Origin: Orlajensenia stereocauli
GTDB lineage: Bacteria; Actinomycetota; Actinomycetes; Actinomycetales; Microbacteriaceae
Assembly (NCBI RefSeq): GCF_039548895.1
Contig: NZ_JBCLVG010000002.1
DNA length: 64,000 nt
Reading direction: 5' to 3' (one strand)
Position numbers and translations under genes: made by a program. Shown here one piece after another: positions 23,383 to 31,938 of the stretch (position 1 is its first letter; each line of letters starts with the position of its first letter). The notes below the pieces were generated by a model, which made no database searches, was not told the DNA's origin, and worked only from the letters and a program-made list of their open reading frames with translations.

Positions 23383-24396
23383 ATGGCTGGAATCCGCTTG
23401 CAGGATGTCGCCGACCTGGCCGGTGTCTCGATGAAGACCGTCTCCAATGTGGTGCACGACTACGAGCACGTGAGCAGTAAGACGCGCCAGAAGGTGCAGG
23501 CGGCCATCGACGAGCTCGGCTATCGCCCCAACATGATGGGCCGCCGCCTGGCCACGGGGAAGACCGGCCTCATCGCCCTGGCGTTCGCAGCGGTCAGCAT
23601 TCCGTACTTCGCCGAGCTCGCGAGGGTGGTGTCCAGTGTGGCCGCCCGCCACGGCTACCGCGTGCTGCTCGAGGAGACCGACGCAACCCTGGAGGGCGAA
23701 CGGGCCGTCGTGGCGAGCTCCGAGGCGGGGATGGTCGACGGCGTGATCTTCCAGCCGAGCGTGATGTCGTCGACCGAGATCGCCCGGCACCGCACCGATA
23801 TCCCGATGGTCACGTTGGGGGAGGGGGCGGCCCCCCTCAGCATGGACAGGGTCATGATCGACAACGTCGCTGCCGCGAGGGACGCGACATTGCACCTCGT
23901 GAAGCTCGGGCGGCGCCGCATCGGCTTCGTGGGCCACGAGCGGTCCGGACTGTCGGCCACGTCCGCTCAACGCATCATGGGATACCAGCACGCACTGGAG
24001 TCGTCGGGCCTCGTCGCCGACCCCGCACTGCTGGTCGCCAGCGAATCGATCTCGGCTGCCGGCGCAGTCGCCGGGGTCGGCGAGGCGCTGGATGCGGGGC
24101 TGCGCGTCGACGGATTGGTCTGTCGCGATGACCTCGCGGCGATCGGGGCCCTGCGCGCGTTGCGCGAGCGGCAGCTGCGCGTTCCCGAGGACGTCGCGAT
24201 CACGGGCTGGGACAACATCCAGATGAGCGCGGTCACGTTCCCGAGCATCACGACAGTCGCTCCCGACCTCGAGGCACTGGCCGAGCGGGCGGTGAGCCTG
24301 CTCGTCGAGCGCATGGGCGGTTTCGCGGGTGTCGGGCGTCACGAGCTCGTCGGCTACGACCTCGTGTTCAGGGAGAGCGCTCCTGCCGTGTCGTGA
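23383..24396 (+). CDS. LacI-family transcriptional repressor of the glycan cluster
   Basis: 337 aa. The N-terminal HTH (LQDVADLAGVSMKTVSNVVHD) and hinge helix (RPNMMGRRLATGKT) precede a two-lobe periplasmic-binding-like effector domain ending in DLEALAERAVSLLVERM. Divergent from the importer operon and followed by the GH2 gene. The matching sites TTTACAGCGCT at 23258 and TTTACAGC-GCTGCAAA at 24416 are the obvious operators, since a GCGC centre is typical of LacI-type sites. The effector is probably the imported sugar or its phosphate. Confidence 0.93.
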   Translation: MAGIRLQDVADLAGVSMKTVSNVVHDYEHVSSKTRQKVQAAIDELGYRPNMMGRRLATGKTGLIALAFAAVSIPYFAELARVVSSVAARHGYRVLLEETDATLEGERAVVASSEAGMVDGVIFQPSVMSSTEIARHRTDIPMVTLGEGAAPLSMDRVMIDNVAAARDATLHLVKLGRRRIGFVGHERSGLSATSAQRIMGYQHALESSGLVADPALLVASESISAAGAVAGVGEALDAGLRVDGLVCRDDLAAIGALRALRERQLRVPEDVAITGWDNIQMSAVTFPSITTVAPDLEALAERAVSLLVERMGGFAGVGRHELVGYDLVFRESAPAVS

Positions 24397-24415
24397 CCCG
24401 GTTGGGGATTGGTGT

Positions 24416-24431
24416 TTTACAGCGCTGCAAA
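24416..24431. promoter_or_regulatory. LacI operator upstream of the GH2 gene
   Basis: TTTACAGC-GCTGCAAA, a 16-bp palindrome with one mismatched pair, in the 43-nt gap between lacI and the GH2 gene. It shares TTTACAGCGCT with the import-operon operator, so both units likely belong to one local regulon. Confidence 0.7.
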
Positions 24432-24439
24432 TCTGAGGC

Positions 24440-26284
24440 ATGCTAGTCGGCATGATCAACGCAGACCATTCCCTCCTCCCGCCGGCGAGCGAGCAGGACG
24501 GCGTCTACCCGCGGCCGCAGCTCGTGCGCCGGAGCTGGAGCGATCTCTGCGGCGAGTGGGACTTCGCATTCGACGATGACAACGTCGGCCTCGCCGAGCG
24601 CTGGTTTCTGGCTGCATCCTTCGAGCGCACCATCACGGTGCCGTTCCCGCCGGAGTCCGCGGCATCCGGCATCAACGACACGTCCTTCCACCGCGTCGTC
24701 TGGTATCGCTCGACGGTGACGGAGGCCGACTTCATCGAGGCCGGACACACTGCCGGCCGACGGATGCTGCTGCACTTCGGAGCCGTCGACTACAGGGCGC
24801 GGGTCTGGGTCGACGGTGCTCAGGTCGGCAGCCACGAGGGCGGCCACACGCCGTTCTCGTTCGACATCACCGATGCGTTGCGACCCGACGCCGGAACTGC
24901 GGGCGTGGAGCACACCATCGTCGTGCGGGTCGAGGACGACCCCGTCGATGTCGCCCAGCCGCGAGGCAAGCAGGACTGGCGGGAACAGCCGCATGTCATC
25001 TGGTACCACCGCACCACCGGGATCTGGCAGCCCGTGTGGCTTGAGTCGGTACCCCCTGTGTCGATCACGTGGGTGCACTGGTCCAGCGACCCCGTCACCG
25101 CCCAGGTGCACGCGCGCATCGGCCTCTCGGTCGCCCCGGCCGCCGATACGGACATCGGTGTCGAGCTGAGCTTCGAGGGCGCGCTCATCGGCCGCGCGTC
25201 CACCCGCGCGGCCGGGGCGGAGCTCGAGATCGTGGTGCCACTGCCCGCGCAGACCAACGGCCAGTCGTACGAGGAGTTGCTATGGTCGCCTGAGCACCCG
25301 CGCCTGATCGATGCCACGATCACGTTGGCCTCCGAGGAGTCGACCGACGCGGTGGCTTCCTACCTGGGACTGCGCACCGCGACCGTCGCCCGTGGCAGTT
25401 TCCTCCTCAACGAGCGGCCGTACTACGTTCGCTCAGTTCTCAACCAGGGCTACTGGCCCGACTCCAACCTCGCGGCTCCGTCGGCCGACGCCTTGCGTGC
25501 CGAGGCCCAGATCATCAAGGATCTGGGATTCAACGCCACCAGGATGCACCAGAAGTTCGAGGACCCCCGGTTCCTGTTCTGGGCCGACAGGCTGGGTCTT
25601 CTCGTCTGGGGTGAGTCGCCGGCGAGCTTCACGTACACCCCGACCTCGGCCTCGCGGCTGGTGCGCGAGTGGCTCGAGGTCATGCAGCGCGACTACTCGC
25701 ATCCGTCGATCGTCACGTGGGTGCCGCTCAACGAGAGCTGGGGCGTTCAGCACATCGCTCATGACTCGCGGATGCGGCACTATGCACGTGCGCTCGTCGA
25801 GCTGACGAAGGCCTTCGATCCGACCCGCCCTGTCGTCTCGAACGACGGGTGGGAGCAGGTCGACACCGACATCCTCGCCATCCACGACTACGAGGGATCA
25901 GCCGAGGTGATGCGGACTCGCTACAGGGATCGCGCAGCGATCGAAGCGATGGTCGACGGCATCGGCCCGGCGGGACGCGTGCTGGTGCTGAGCGGCGACG
26001 TCAGCGCCGCGCCCGTGATGCTCACCGAGTTCGGCGGCATCTCCTTCGACGTCGAACGCGTGGACGACGCGTGGGGCTACACGGCGGCGACCTCTCCTGA
26101 CGACTTCCGACAGCGGCTGGGGTCGCTGCTCGGAGCGATCCACGAGAGCGAGGTGCTGGCCGGGTTCTGCTACACGCAACTGGCCGACACCCTGCAGGAG
26201 ACCAACGGACTGCTGAGCACGGATCGCGTGCCGAAGCTGCCCGTCGAGGAGATCCGCGCGATCATCACGGGGCCGGGTGCGTAG
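24440..26284 (+). CDS. Glycoside hydrolase family 2 enzyme (beta-galactosidase/beta-glucuronidase-like)
   Basis: 614 aa if the ATG at 24440 is used; ATG at 24452 (MINADHS) is an alternative, and a GAGG at 24434 favours neither strongly. Order: jelly-roll sugar-binding domain (about 25-185, YPRPQLVRRSW, LHFGAVDYRARVWVDG), Ig-like domain, TIM barrel with acid/base Glu in PLNESWG (near residue 431) and nucleophile Glu in LTEFGG (near residue 530). There is no signal peptide, so it works in the cytoplasm on imported oligosaccharides. It is shorter than LacZ, like the ~600-aa GH2 subgroup of Actinobacteria. Its operator ties it to the LacI importer cluster. Confidence 0.9.
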   Translation: MLVGMINADHSLLPPASEQDGVYPRPQLVRRSWSDLCGEWDFAFDDDNVGLAERWFLAASFERTITVPFPPESAASGINDTSFHRVVWYRSTVTEADFIEAGHTAGRRMLLHFGAVDYRARVWVDGAQVGSHEGGHTPFSFDITDALRPDAGTAGVEHTIVVRVEDDPVDVAQPRGKQDWREQPHVIWYHRTTGIWQPVWLESVPPVSITWVHWSSDPVTAQVHARIGLSVAPAADTDIGVELSFEGALIGRASTRAAGAELEIVVPLPAQTNGQSYEELLWSPEHPRLIDATITLASEESTDAVASYLGLRTATVARGSFLLNERPYYVRSVLNQGYWPDSNLAAPSADALRAEAQIIKDLGFNATRMHQKFEDPRFLFWADRLGLLVWGESPASFTYTPTSASRLVREWLEVMQRDYSHPSIVTWVPLNESWGVQHIAHDSRMRHYARALVELTKAFDPTRPVVSNDGWEQVDTDILAIHDYEGSAEVMRTRYRDRAAIEAMVDGIGPAGRVLVLSGDVSAAPVMLTEFGGISFDVERVDDAWGYTAATSPDDFRQRLGSLLGAIHESEVLAGFCYTQLADTLQETNGLLSTDRVPKLPVEEIRAIITGPGA

Positions 26285-26326
26285 AGAGTTGGGACGCGGA
26301 GCGGACGAGCCGCGCTGGGGCGCGGC

Positions 26327-26491
26327 CTAGAGGACCGGCCCGTCGCTCTCGGTGATGTTCGCGCCGTCGAAGAACGGGTCGACGCCGAGGTCCTTGTCGT
26401 TCTCCTTGCGCAGCTTCGCCTGCACCTCGGGGTCGTCGGCGAAGTCGCGGTCGTCGGGGCTGGTGTCGTCGGGGAGGTTGGTGTCGGTCAT
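26327..26491 (-). CDS. Small acidic hypothetical protein
   Basis: 54 aa, Asp/Glu-rich (DDTSPDDRDFADDPEVQ), no membrane segment, ending ITESDGPVL. The codon pattern has strongly GC-rich third positions, and the reading frame is bounded by an ATG and a TAG. I do not recognise a domain. It is followed by the GH2 gene's end (convergent). It is downstream of, and on the same strand as, the membrane protein at 26523, 31 nt away, and may share its transcript. Confidence 0.6.
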   Translation of the reverse strand: MTDTNLPDDTSPDDRDFADDPEVQAKLRKENDKDLGVDPFFDGANITESDGPVL

Positions 26492-26522
26492 GGGCGCCAC
26501 GCTACTCCGGTCTGCGCGCGCA

Positions 26523-27410
26523 TCAGCGGGGTGCGTCGTTGCGGAACTGGAACTGCACCCTCGACGATCCGTCGAGCGGAACCACCAGCGTGGTGTCGCG
26601 ATTGCTCCACGCGTCGGGCACGAGGAACATCCTGTCGTCGCCGACGATGAGCAGCCGAAGCCCCCAGTAGCGGTAGCGGAACTTCTCCTCGGCGGAATCT
26701 GGCAGCTCGAGTTCATCGACCCCGGCCTCGGTGGGCAGGAAGAGGCGCTGCTGCGTGTCGATGATGACGCTCGGCAGGCGACCGAGGTCCCGCGCCTGTG
26801 CCTGGGCGATTCCGCGGCCCGACCACTGGGCGATGGTGGCTGTGGCCCAGAACAGTGCAGCGGCGACGGCGAGCCAGAGCAGGACCACGAGCGCCAGGCG
26901 CGGGCGTGGGCGCAGCGCGGCGAGCGCGTAGGCGGCGCTGCCACCGCCCGCCGCGATCACGAGCGGCGTGACGAGCGGGTAGAGGGGCCAACTGCCGACG
27001 ACAGGGTAGAGCAGCAGCAGGATCACCCCGACGGCCAGCACGATCAGGCCGGCCACGACGACTCGCCGCATCCGTCGCCCGAAGCCCGGACGGTCGCTGC
27101 GGCGCATGACGCCTGCGTGCACGGCGACCAGGCCGCCGCCGAGCAGCACGAACACGAGCAGGGGAACGAGGAGAGGCTGCGGGCTGCGCATCACGTAGTC
27201 CTGGGTGCCGAGCCCGATGACGTCGACGTCGACGCCGAAGTAGTCGTACTGCGCTCGGGAGGAGACGTAGCCGAAGTAGAACAGCAGGGCTCCGATGAGC
27301 GTGGCCGGTGCTATCACATTGCCGAGGAATCCGATCCAGCGCTCGAAGCGCGCGCCCTCGGGTGGGTCGGGTGTCGTCGCATCGAGAGGTGTCGCCCGTG
27401 CCGCCATCAT
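26523..27410 (-). CDS. Hypothetical multi-pass membrane protein
   Basis: 295 aa, not recognised. Hydrophobic segments at roughly 27-48, 78-100, 116-135, 142-165 and 174-195 suggest five helices. A ~90-residue C-terminal extracytoplasmic or cytosolic domain (LPSVIIDTQQRLFLP ... VQFQFRNDAPR) is beta-rich. A tyrosine/aspartate-rich loop (AQYDYFGVDVDVIGLGTQDYVMRS) sits between helices 1 and 2. ATGA overlap with the upstream lipoprotein gene suggests the two products work together at the envelope. Confidence 0.75.
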   Translation of the reverse strand: MMAARATPLDATTPDPPEGARFERWIGFLGNVIAPATLIGALLFYFGYVSSRAQYDYFGVDVDVIGLGTQDYVMRSPQPLLVPLLVFVLLGGGLVAVHAGVMRRSDRPGFGRRMRRVVVAGLIVLAVGVILLLLYPVVGSWPLYPLVTPLVIAAGGGSAAYALAALRPRPRLALVVLLWLAVAAALFWATATIAQWSGRGIAQAQARDLGRLPSVIIDTQQRLFLPTEAGVDELELPDSAEEKFRYRYWGLRLLIVGDDRMFLVPDAWSNRDTTLVVPLDGSSRVQFQFRNDAPR

Positions 27411-28081
27411 TCGCCCGCGCCGCTGTCGTCGCCGGACGGGGCCTCGACGTCGGTCGTGGTGTCGTCGCCCGGGGGAGTGCCGCCCTCGGGCGGGAACTCG
27501 AGCGGGATCGCGACGTTCGGGTCAGCCTGCACGCCCGCGACGAAGGCGGAGCATTCCTGGGAGCCGGGGTCGTCGCACTCGGCCGAGCCGGCGAGGCTCA
27601 CCGTGGGCCTGTCGAGGGCGCCAGGGTCGAAGACCGCCCCGTTTCCGACGACGGCGAGCACGCAGTTCTGCGCCGTGGCGTCGAAGGTGTAGCCGAGGCA
27701 CGATGGGGCGTCACCGGCGCAGCCGTCGACGACATCGAAGATCGGCGGCGAGAAGCTTGCACCCGTCACCCTGACCACGATGCCGACGGGAACGCCCTCC
27801 CCGCTCTGCGCGATCCAGCTGACGTCGACGCACTGCCGAGCGGGATCGGCAGGATCCTGTGCCGAGCCACCGCCGATCGGGAGTTGCGCCAACTCGATGG
27901 CCACGTCGCCATCGCCGTTTCCGCCGTCGTCGGGAGGAGGGCCCGTCGTGGCCGTGGTCGGTGCGTCGGTGGCGATCGTCGCCGACGGGGGCTCGGCATC
28001 CTGGCTGGTCGGAGCGCATCCGGCGACGACGGCGACGGTCAACGCCGCGACGGCGAGTGAACGCACGGTGCTGACGCGCAT
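27407..28081 (-). CDS. Hypothetical secreted lipoprotein
   Basis: 224 aa. Signal peptide MRVSTVRSLAVAALTVAVVAGC with a lipobox-like VVAGC (Cys22). A Thr/Pro/Asp linker precedes a ~140-residue domain with six further cysteines (e.g. RQCVDVSW, DGCAGDAPSCLGY, QNCVLAV, ECDD, QEC), likely disulfide-bonded outside the cell. The C-terminus is again Pro/Asp/Gly-rich. No known family recognised. Its stop overlaps the start of the membrane protein gene, so the pair is an operon. Confidence 0.75.
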   Translation of the reverse strand: MRVSTVRSLAVAALTVAVVAGCAPTSQDAEPPSATIATDAPTTATTGPPPDDGGNGDGDVAIELAQLPIGGGSAQDPADPARQCVDVSWIAQSGEGVPVGIVVRVTGASFSPPIFDVVDGCAGDAPSCLGYTFDATAQNCVLAVVGNGAVFDPGALDRPTVSLAGSAECDDPGSQECSAFVAGVQADPNVAIPLEFPPEGGTPPGDDTTTDVEAPSGDDSGAGE

Positions 28082-28272
28082 ACATGCCTCCCGGGAGGGG
28101 GATCGGCGGCCGATGCGATACCGGCCGTGCCGGTGGCCTCCACTATCCGCCTTCCCGTGTCGCAGGGCAATGCATTGTGGGCTCTTGCGCGACGGCTTGC
28201 GACGCTCCCTGCAAGCCCGTGCGCGCGTTCACGCAAGAACTGGTCAAACAGTTGACATTTCCTCACAGACCC

Positions 28273-28301
28273 TTGTGCGTCGGATGCCGCCCTCGTAGGG
28301 T
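28273..28301 (+). promoter_or_regulatory. Putative promoter of the beta-helix glucanase gene
   Basis: In the 292-nt divergent gap 28082-28373, TTGTGC (28273-28278) and TAGGGT (28296-28301) are separated by 17 nt, a fair actinobacterial sigma-A promoter placed about 70 nt before the ATG. An additional TTGACA at 28252-28257 has no good -10 partner. The rest of the gap shows nothing definite. Confidence 0.4.
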
Positions 28302-28373
28302 CGGCCTCATTACCGCATGTGCCCAGCACGCCGGTGCCCACTGCAGCGCACCACTTCGAGAGACGAGTCGACG

Positions 28374-30446
28374 ATGACACGGAACGGATCCAGCACAGCG
28401 AGCGTGGCCACGCGACGGCCGCCGGGGCGGGTGGCGATCTCGATGATCGCGGCGCTCGTGACCACGGCGGCACTGACCGTGGCCGGAGCAGGGTCGGCGA
28501 CGGCGGCAGTCGGCGCGGCTGCATCCGCCCCGCCGCCCGTCGTCACTCGTGCGGCGCTCGATCCGTCACTGGTCGCCGGCCGGGGCGCCGCCGTCGCCTT
28601 CAGTGAGCAGGAGGCTGAGAACGCCACCACCTCGGGGTCGCTCGTGGCCGCCGATCGCACGGCCTACACGCTGGCCGCCGAGGCGTCGGGGCGCAGCGCG
28701 GTGTCCCTGACACCCGGCCAGTACGTGGAGTTCACGCTGCCGAAGGCCGCGAACGCGATCACCGTGCGCTACAGCCTCCCCGACTCGGCCACCGGTGGCG
28801 GCATCACGGCACCGCTCGCCGTCACCGTGAACGGCGGCGCGAAGCGCACCATGACGCTCACGTCGCAGTACTCCTGGCTGTACAACCAGTACCCGTTCAC
28901 GAACGACCCGCAGGCCGGTCTTCTCCATCCGGACTGGTGGATCACCGAGTGCGCCTGCGTTCCGTCTGCGACGACGCCGACGCCGACGATCTCGACGCCG
29001 TTCCGTCCCATGCACTTCTTCGACGAGCAGCGGCTGCTCCTCGGCAAGACGTACAAGGCGGGCGACGTCGTGCGGCTCACGGCGCCTGCGGGCAGTGCGG
29101 CATCCGTCACCGTGATCGATCTGCTCGACAGCGAGAAGGTCGCCCTTCCGCACGTGCGACTCGTGGCGGCGAACGTGCTGCTGTTCGGCGCGGACCCCCT
29201 CGGCAAGAAGGACTCGGCAGCGGCCTTCGACAAGGCCATCGCGTTCGCCAAGAAGCACCGGCTGAAGGTCTACGTGCCGCCGGGCGTCTACCAGGTGAAC
29301 CGGCACATCATCGTCGACGACGTGACCATCGAGGGTGCCGGCAGCTGGTACACGACGATCCGAGGCAAGGAGGTCGCGCTGTCGACGCCGACTCCCGACG
29401 GATCGGTGCACACCGGAGTCGGCTTCTACGGAAAGGATGCCTCGGTGGGAGGCAGCCGCAACGTGCACCTGTCGGGCTTCGCCATCCAGGGCGACGTGCG
29501 CGAGCGCATCGACACCGACCAGGTGAACGGAATCGGCGGTGCGCTCAGCGATTCGTCGATCGACGGTCTGTACATCCAGCACACCAAGGTGGGCATCTGG
29601 CTCGACGGACCGATGACGAACGTGTCGATCACGAACAACGTGATCGTCGACCAGATCGCCGACGGACTGAACTTCCACACCGGAGTCACGAACTCCACGG
29701 TGGCGAACAACTTCGTGCGCAACACCGGCGACGACGGCCTGGCGATGTGGTCGGAGAAGGTGGGCAATGCCGGCAACACCTTCGACCACAACACCGTGCA
29801 GACGCCGACTCTCGCGAACGGCATCGCCATCTACGGCGGAACCGACAACACCGTGTCGAACAACCTGATCGCCGATCCGATCCGCGAGGGCAGCGCCATC
29901 CAGGTCGGGTCGCGGTTCGGAGCCGAGGCGTTCACGGGTCACCTCTGGATCACCGACAACACCACGGTGCGCGCGGGAACCTACGAGCTCAACTGGAACA
30001 TCGGGCTCGGCGCCATCTGGGTCTACGCACTGGAGAAGAACATCGACGCCGATATCCAGGTCGTGGGCGACCACTTCCTCGACAACACCTACAACGCGAT
30101 CATGGTCGTGGCCGACTGGCCGGTGAAGGACCTCTACTCGGTCACTAACCTGCACTTCGCCGACATCAGGGTCGACGGCACCGGAACGTCGGTGCTGAGC
30201 GCCCGGGCGGCGGGGAGCGCGACATTCGAGAACGTGGACGCCCGCAACGTGGGTGCCGTGGGCGTCAACAACTGCGGCACCTTCCACTTCACGCCGGCGG
30301 GGTCGGAGTTCTCCCTCGTCGACCTGGGCGGCAATGACGGCGGCGGCACGACGGGTCCGTGGCTGGCGCCGTGGGAGCTGCCGAACACGATCACCTGCGA
30401 CGACCGCCCGCCCGTGGTGGTGCCGCCGGGGCCGTCCGCGTGGTGA
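28374..30446 (+). CDS. Secreted right-handed beta-helix glycosidase, probable GH87-type alpha-1,3-glucanase
   Basis: 690 aa from ATG 28374. An N-terminal signal peptide (about 1-45) ends near SATAAVGA. Residues 75-215 resemble a carbohydrate-binding beta-sandwich (EAENATTSG, VSLTPGQYVEFTLPKAANAITVRY). A parallel beta-helix follows (AFDKAIAFAKKHRLKVYVPPGVYQV, then repeating N-x-V turns), with an Asp-rich strand NTGDDGLAMWS that matches the catalytic region I associate with mycodextranase/GH87 enzymes. It would degrade alpha-1,3-glucans such as fungal wall or dental-type glucan. Other beta-helix families (GH28, GH55) are alternatives. It ends before two strong inverted repeats. Confidence 0.7.
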   Translation: MTRNGSSTASVATRRPPGRVAISMIAALVTTAALTVAGAGSATAAVGAAASAPPPVVTRAALDPSLVAGRGAAVAFSEQEAENATTSGSLVAADRTAYTLAAEASGRSAVSLTPGQYVEFTLPKAANAITVRYSLPDSATGGGITAPLAVTVNGGAKRTMTLTSQYSWLYNQYPFTNDPQAGLLHPDWWITECACVPSATTPTPTISTPFRPMHFFDEQRLLLGKTYKAGDVVRLTAPAGSAASVTVIDLLDSEKVALPHVRLVAANVLLFGADPLGKKDSAAAFDKAIAFAKKHRLKVYVPPGVYQVNRHIIVDDVTIEGAGSWYTTIRGKEVALSTPTPDGSVHTGVGFYGKDASVGGSRNVHLSGFAIQGDVRERIDTDQVNGIGGALSDSSIDGLYIQHTKVGIWLDGPMTNVSITNNVIVDQIADGLNFHTGVTNSTVANNFVRNTGDDGLAMWSEKVGNAGNTFDHNTVQTPTLANGIAIYGGTDNTVSNNLIADPIREGSAIQVGSRFGAEAFTGHLWITDNTTVRAGTYELNWNIGLGAIWVYALEKNIDADIQVVGDHFLDNTYNAIMVVADWPVKDLYSVTNLHFADIRVDGTGTSVLSARAAGSATFENVDARNVGAVGVNNCGTFHFTPAGSEFSLVDLGGNDGGGTTGPWLAPWELPNTITCDDRPPVVVPPGPSAW

Positions 30447-30477
30447 TGCGCTCGCGCTCGTAGCCGTCACAGGGAGG

Positions 30478-30547
30478 GACGTCTACAGGATCAGGACACG
30501 GATGCCGCTTGCACGGGCGCCATCGGAGTGCTGATCCTGTAAACGTC
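30478..30547. repeat. 17-bp inverted repeat downstream of the beta-helix gene
   Basis: GACGTCTACAGGATCAG (30478-30494) pairs with CTGATCCTGTAAACGTC (30531-30547), 16 of 17 positions, with a 36-nt loop. This is more regular than a typical terminator and lies 31 nt past the stop codon. Confidence 0.6.
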
Positions 30548-30596
30548 CGCCTGGCTGTGTTCCGTCTGATTGCGGCGCGACAGCAGGCCCACAGAC

Positions 30597-30652
30597 GAGA
30601 ACAGGCCCGATCGGCCTGTTCCCGGAGGAATCAGTCGATCGGGCCTGTTCTC
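30597..30652. terminator. 17-bp perfect inverted repeat between convergent genes
   Basis: GAGAACAGGCCCGATCG (30597-30613) is exactly complementary to 30636-30652, with a 22-nt loop. It lies between the beta-helix gene and the convergent SLT-like gene, so it probably acts as a bidirectional terminator. The loop contains another partial copy of the arm (GGCCTGTTC). Confidence 0.6.
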
Positions 30653-30697
30653 AGGCAGCGGATGCCGCTGGCGCTGCGAAGGCGCTGCGGCGCTGGA

Positions 30698-31636
30698 TCA
30701 GTACCAGCCCTGCGCTTCGGAGGTGTCCCAGGCGGCGCACGGCGTGCCGTAGCGGCCGGCGATGTAACCGAGTCCCCAACTGATCTGGGTGGCCGGGTTC
30801 GTGGCCCAGTCCGCCCCGGCCGACGCCATCTTGCTGGCGGGCAGCGCCTGCGGGATGCCGCCGGCGCCGCTCGATGCGTTGTAGGCGTTGGCGTTCCAGC
30901 CGGACTCCTTGGCCCAGAGCGGAACGAGGCATCCGAACTGGTCGTCGCCCCAGCCGTACTGAGCCGCCATCATGTCGCGGGCGATGGCCTGCGCCTCGCT
31001 CGGGTTCGAGGGAGCCGACGGGCGCGATCCGCTCGAGGCGGTCTCGGTCGACGCACTGGCTTCTTCGGCGGCCGCCTCGGCGGCTGCGGCTGCCGCCTCA
31101 GCGGCGGCGGCGGCCTCTGCGGCAGCCTTCTCTGCGGCGATGCGGTCCACCTCGGCGGTTGCGGCGGCGACCTTGTGCGCCTCGGCCGAGATGTCGTCGA
31201 CCAGCTCGAACACCCGCTGGGGAGCGAGCAGTTCGTAGTGGCCGAGGGCTGCGACCTGCGTCGACAGGGTGCTGGCGTCGGTCTTGTCCTTCGCTGCGGC
31301 GACGGTGGCCTTGGCGTTCGCGAGCGTCACCGTGGCCGACTTCGTGGCCTGGGCCTCGAGGATGCCGCCGTGTGTGCCGAGCTGCTCCGAGTGGAGGCCG
31401 GTGCTCTGGGCGAAGGCGGCGGTGGCGACGTTGCGCTCATTCTGAGCGGTCACGGCCGACTGCAGCACGAAGCCGGTTCCGACCATGCTTCCGACGGCGA
31501 CGATGGCGCCGGCGGTGAGGATGGGCACACGGCCGCGGTGCCAGATGGAGGTTCGAGAGGAGGCGTTGTGCGCCCCCGACTTCGAGGCGGACGTACGGGT
31601 TTTCGTTGAGGAGAACAGGTTTCGTATGACTTTCAC
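30698..31636 (-). CDS. Secreted lytic-transglycosylase-like (SLT/aggregation-promoting-factor type) protein
   Basis: 312 aa, GTG start at 31636. A basic N-terminus precedes a single hydrophobic helix at about 38-60 (ILTAGAIVAVGSMVGTGFVL), a signal/anchor. A long Ala/Glu/Lys coiled-coil region follows, peaking in an Ala-Glu-rich stretch around 165-195. The C-terminal ~100 residues carry the SLT-like fold: PLWAKESGWN with the presumed catalytic Glu, GIPQALPASKM, NPATQISWGLGYIAGRYG. Such proteins cut or remodel peptidoglycan. The upstream leader is unusually long and structured. Confidence 0.82.
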   Translation of the reverse strand: MKVIRNLFSSTKTRTSASKSGAHNASSRTSIWHRGRVPILTAGAIVAVGSMVGTGFVLQSAVTAQNERNVATAAFAQSTGLHSEQLGTHGGILEAQATKSATVTLANAKATVAAAKDKTDASTLSTQVAALGHYELLAPQRVFELVDDISAEAHKVAAATAEVDRIAAEKAAAEAAAAAEAAAAAAEAAAEEASASTETASSGSRPSAPSNPSEAQAIARDMMAAQYGWGDDQFGCLVPLWAKESGWNANAYNASSGAGGIPQALPASKMASAGADWATNPATQISWGLGYIAGRYGTPCAAWDTSEAQGWY

Positions 31637-31938
31637 TCAGCGGTTCGCGCGGCACACTGGCTGGCGCGGGCCTGAATCTTTCGTTCCTCGGGCGGGGGCG
31701 CCCGGGCGAAGTCGACAGTCTGCACACGCTCTCTGAACGAAACCTCATGTTGTCCTGTGAATGTCATCCGAATCCGGATGTCGCATCCGCCCGGTCTCAT
31801 CACCGTGCATCCCCGGAATGACGGGGATCGGAGGGGTGTCGTAGGGAGTTCTGGCGGCGGCCGAAAAACTGGCCGGAATCGCAGAAATTCTTGGAAACAG
31901 GCCGATTCAGCCTGATTTCGTGCAAGGGGCGTGTGTTG
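31637..31938 (-). other. 302-nt gene-free leader of the SLT-like gene with a long-range helix
   Basis: The minus-strand leader contains TTTCGTTC/GAACGAAA (31735-31742 with 31679-31686), enclosing GC-rich hairpins such as GGGCG-CCCC-CGCCC; a CATCCG/CGGATG hairpin lies near 31764-31779. I compared it with the c-di-AMP (ydaO) riboswitch, which often precedes wall hydrolases, and did not find its conserved core. No ORF is convincing here. Confidence 0.4.

Noticed and set aside
31637..31938. c-di-AMP (ydaO) riboswitch upstream of the SLT-like gene
   Set aside because: I compared the leader with the conserved GGGGGACC / GGGGUGAAUC / CAGCUAACCUCGUAAGCG-type elements and did not find them in order on the minus strand.
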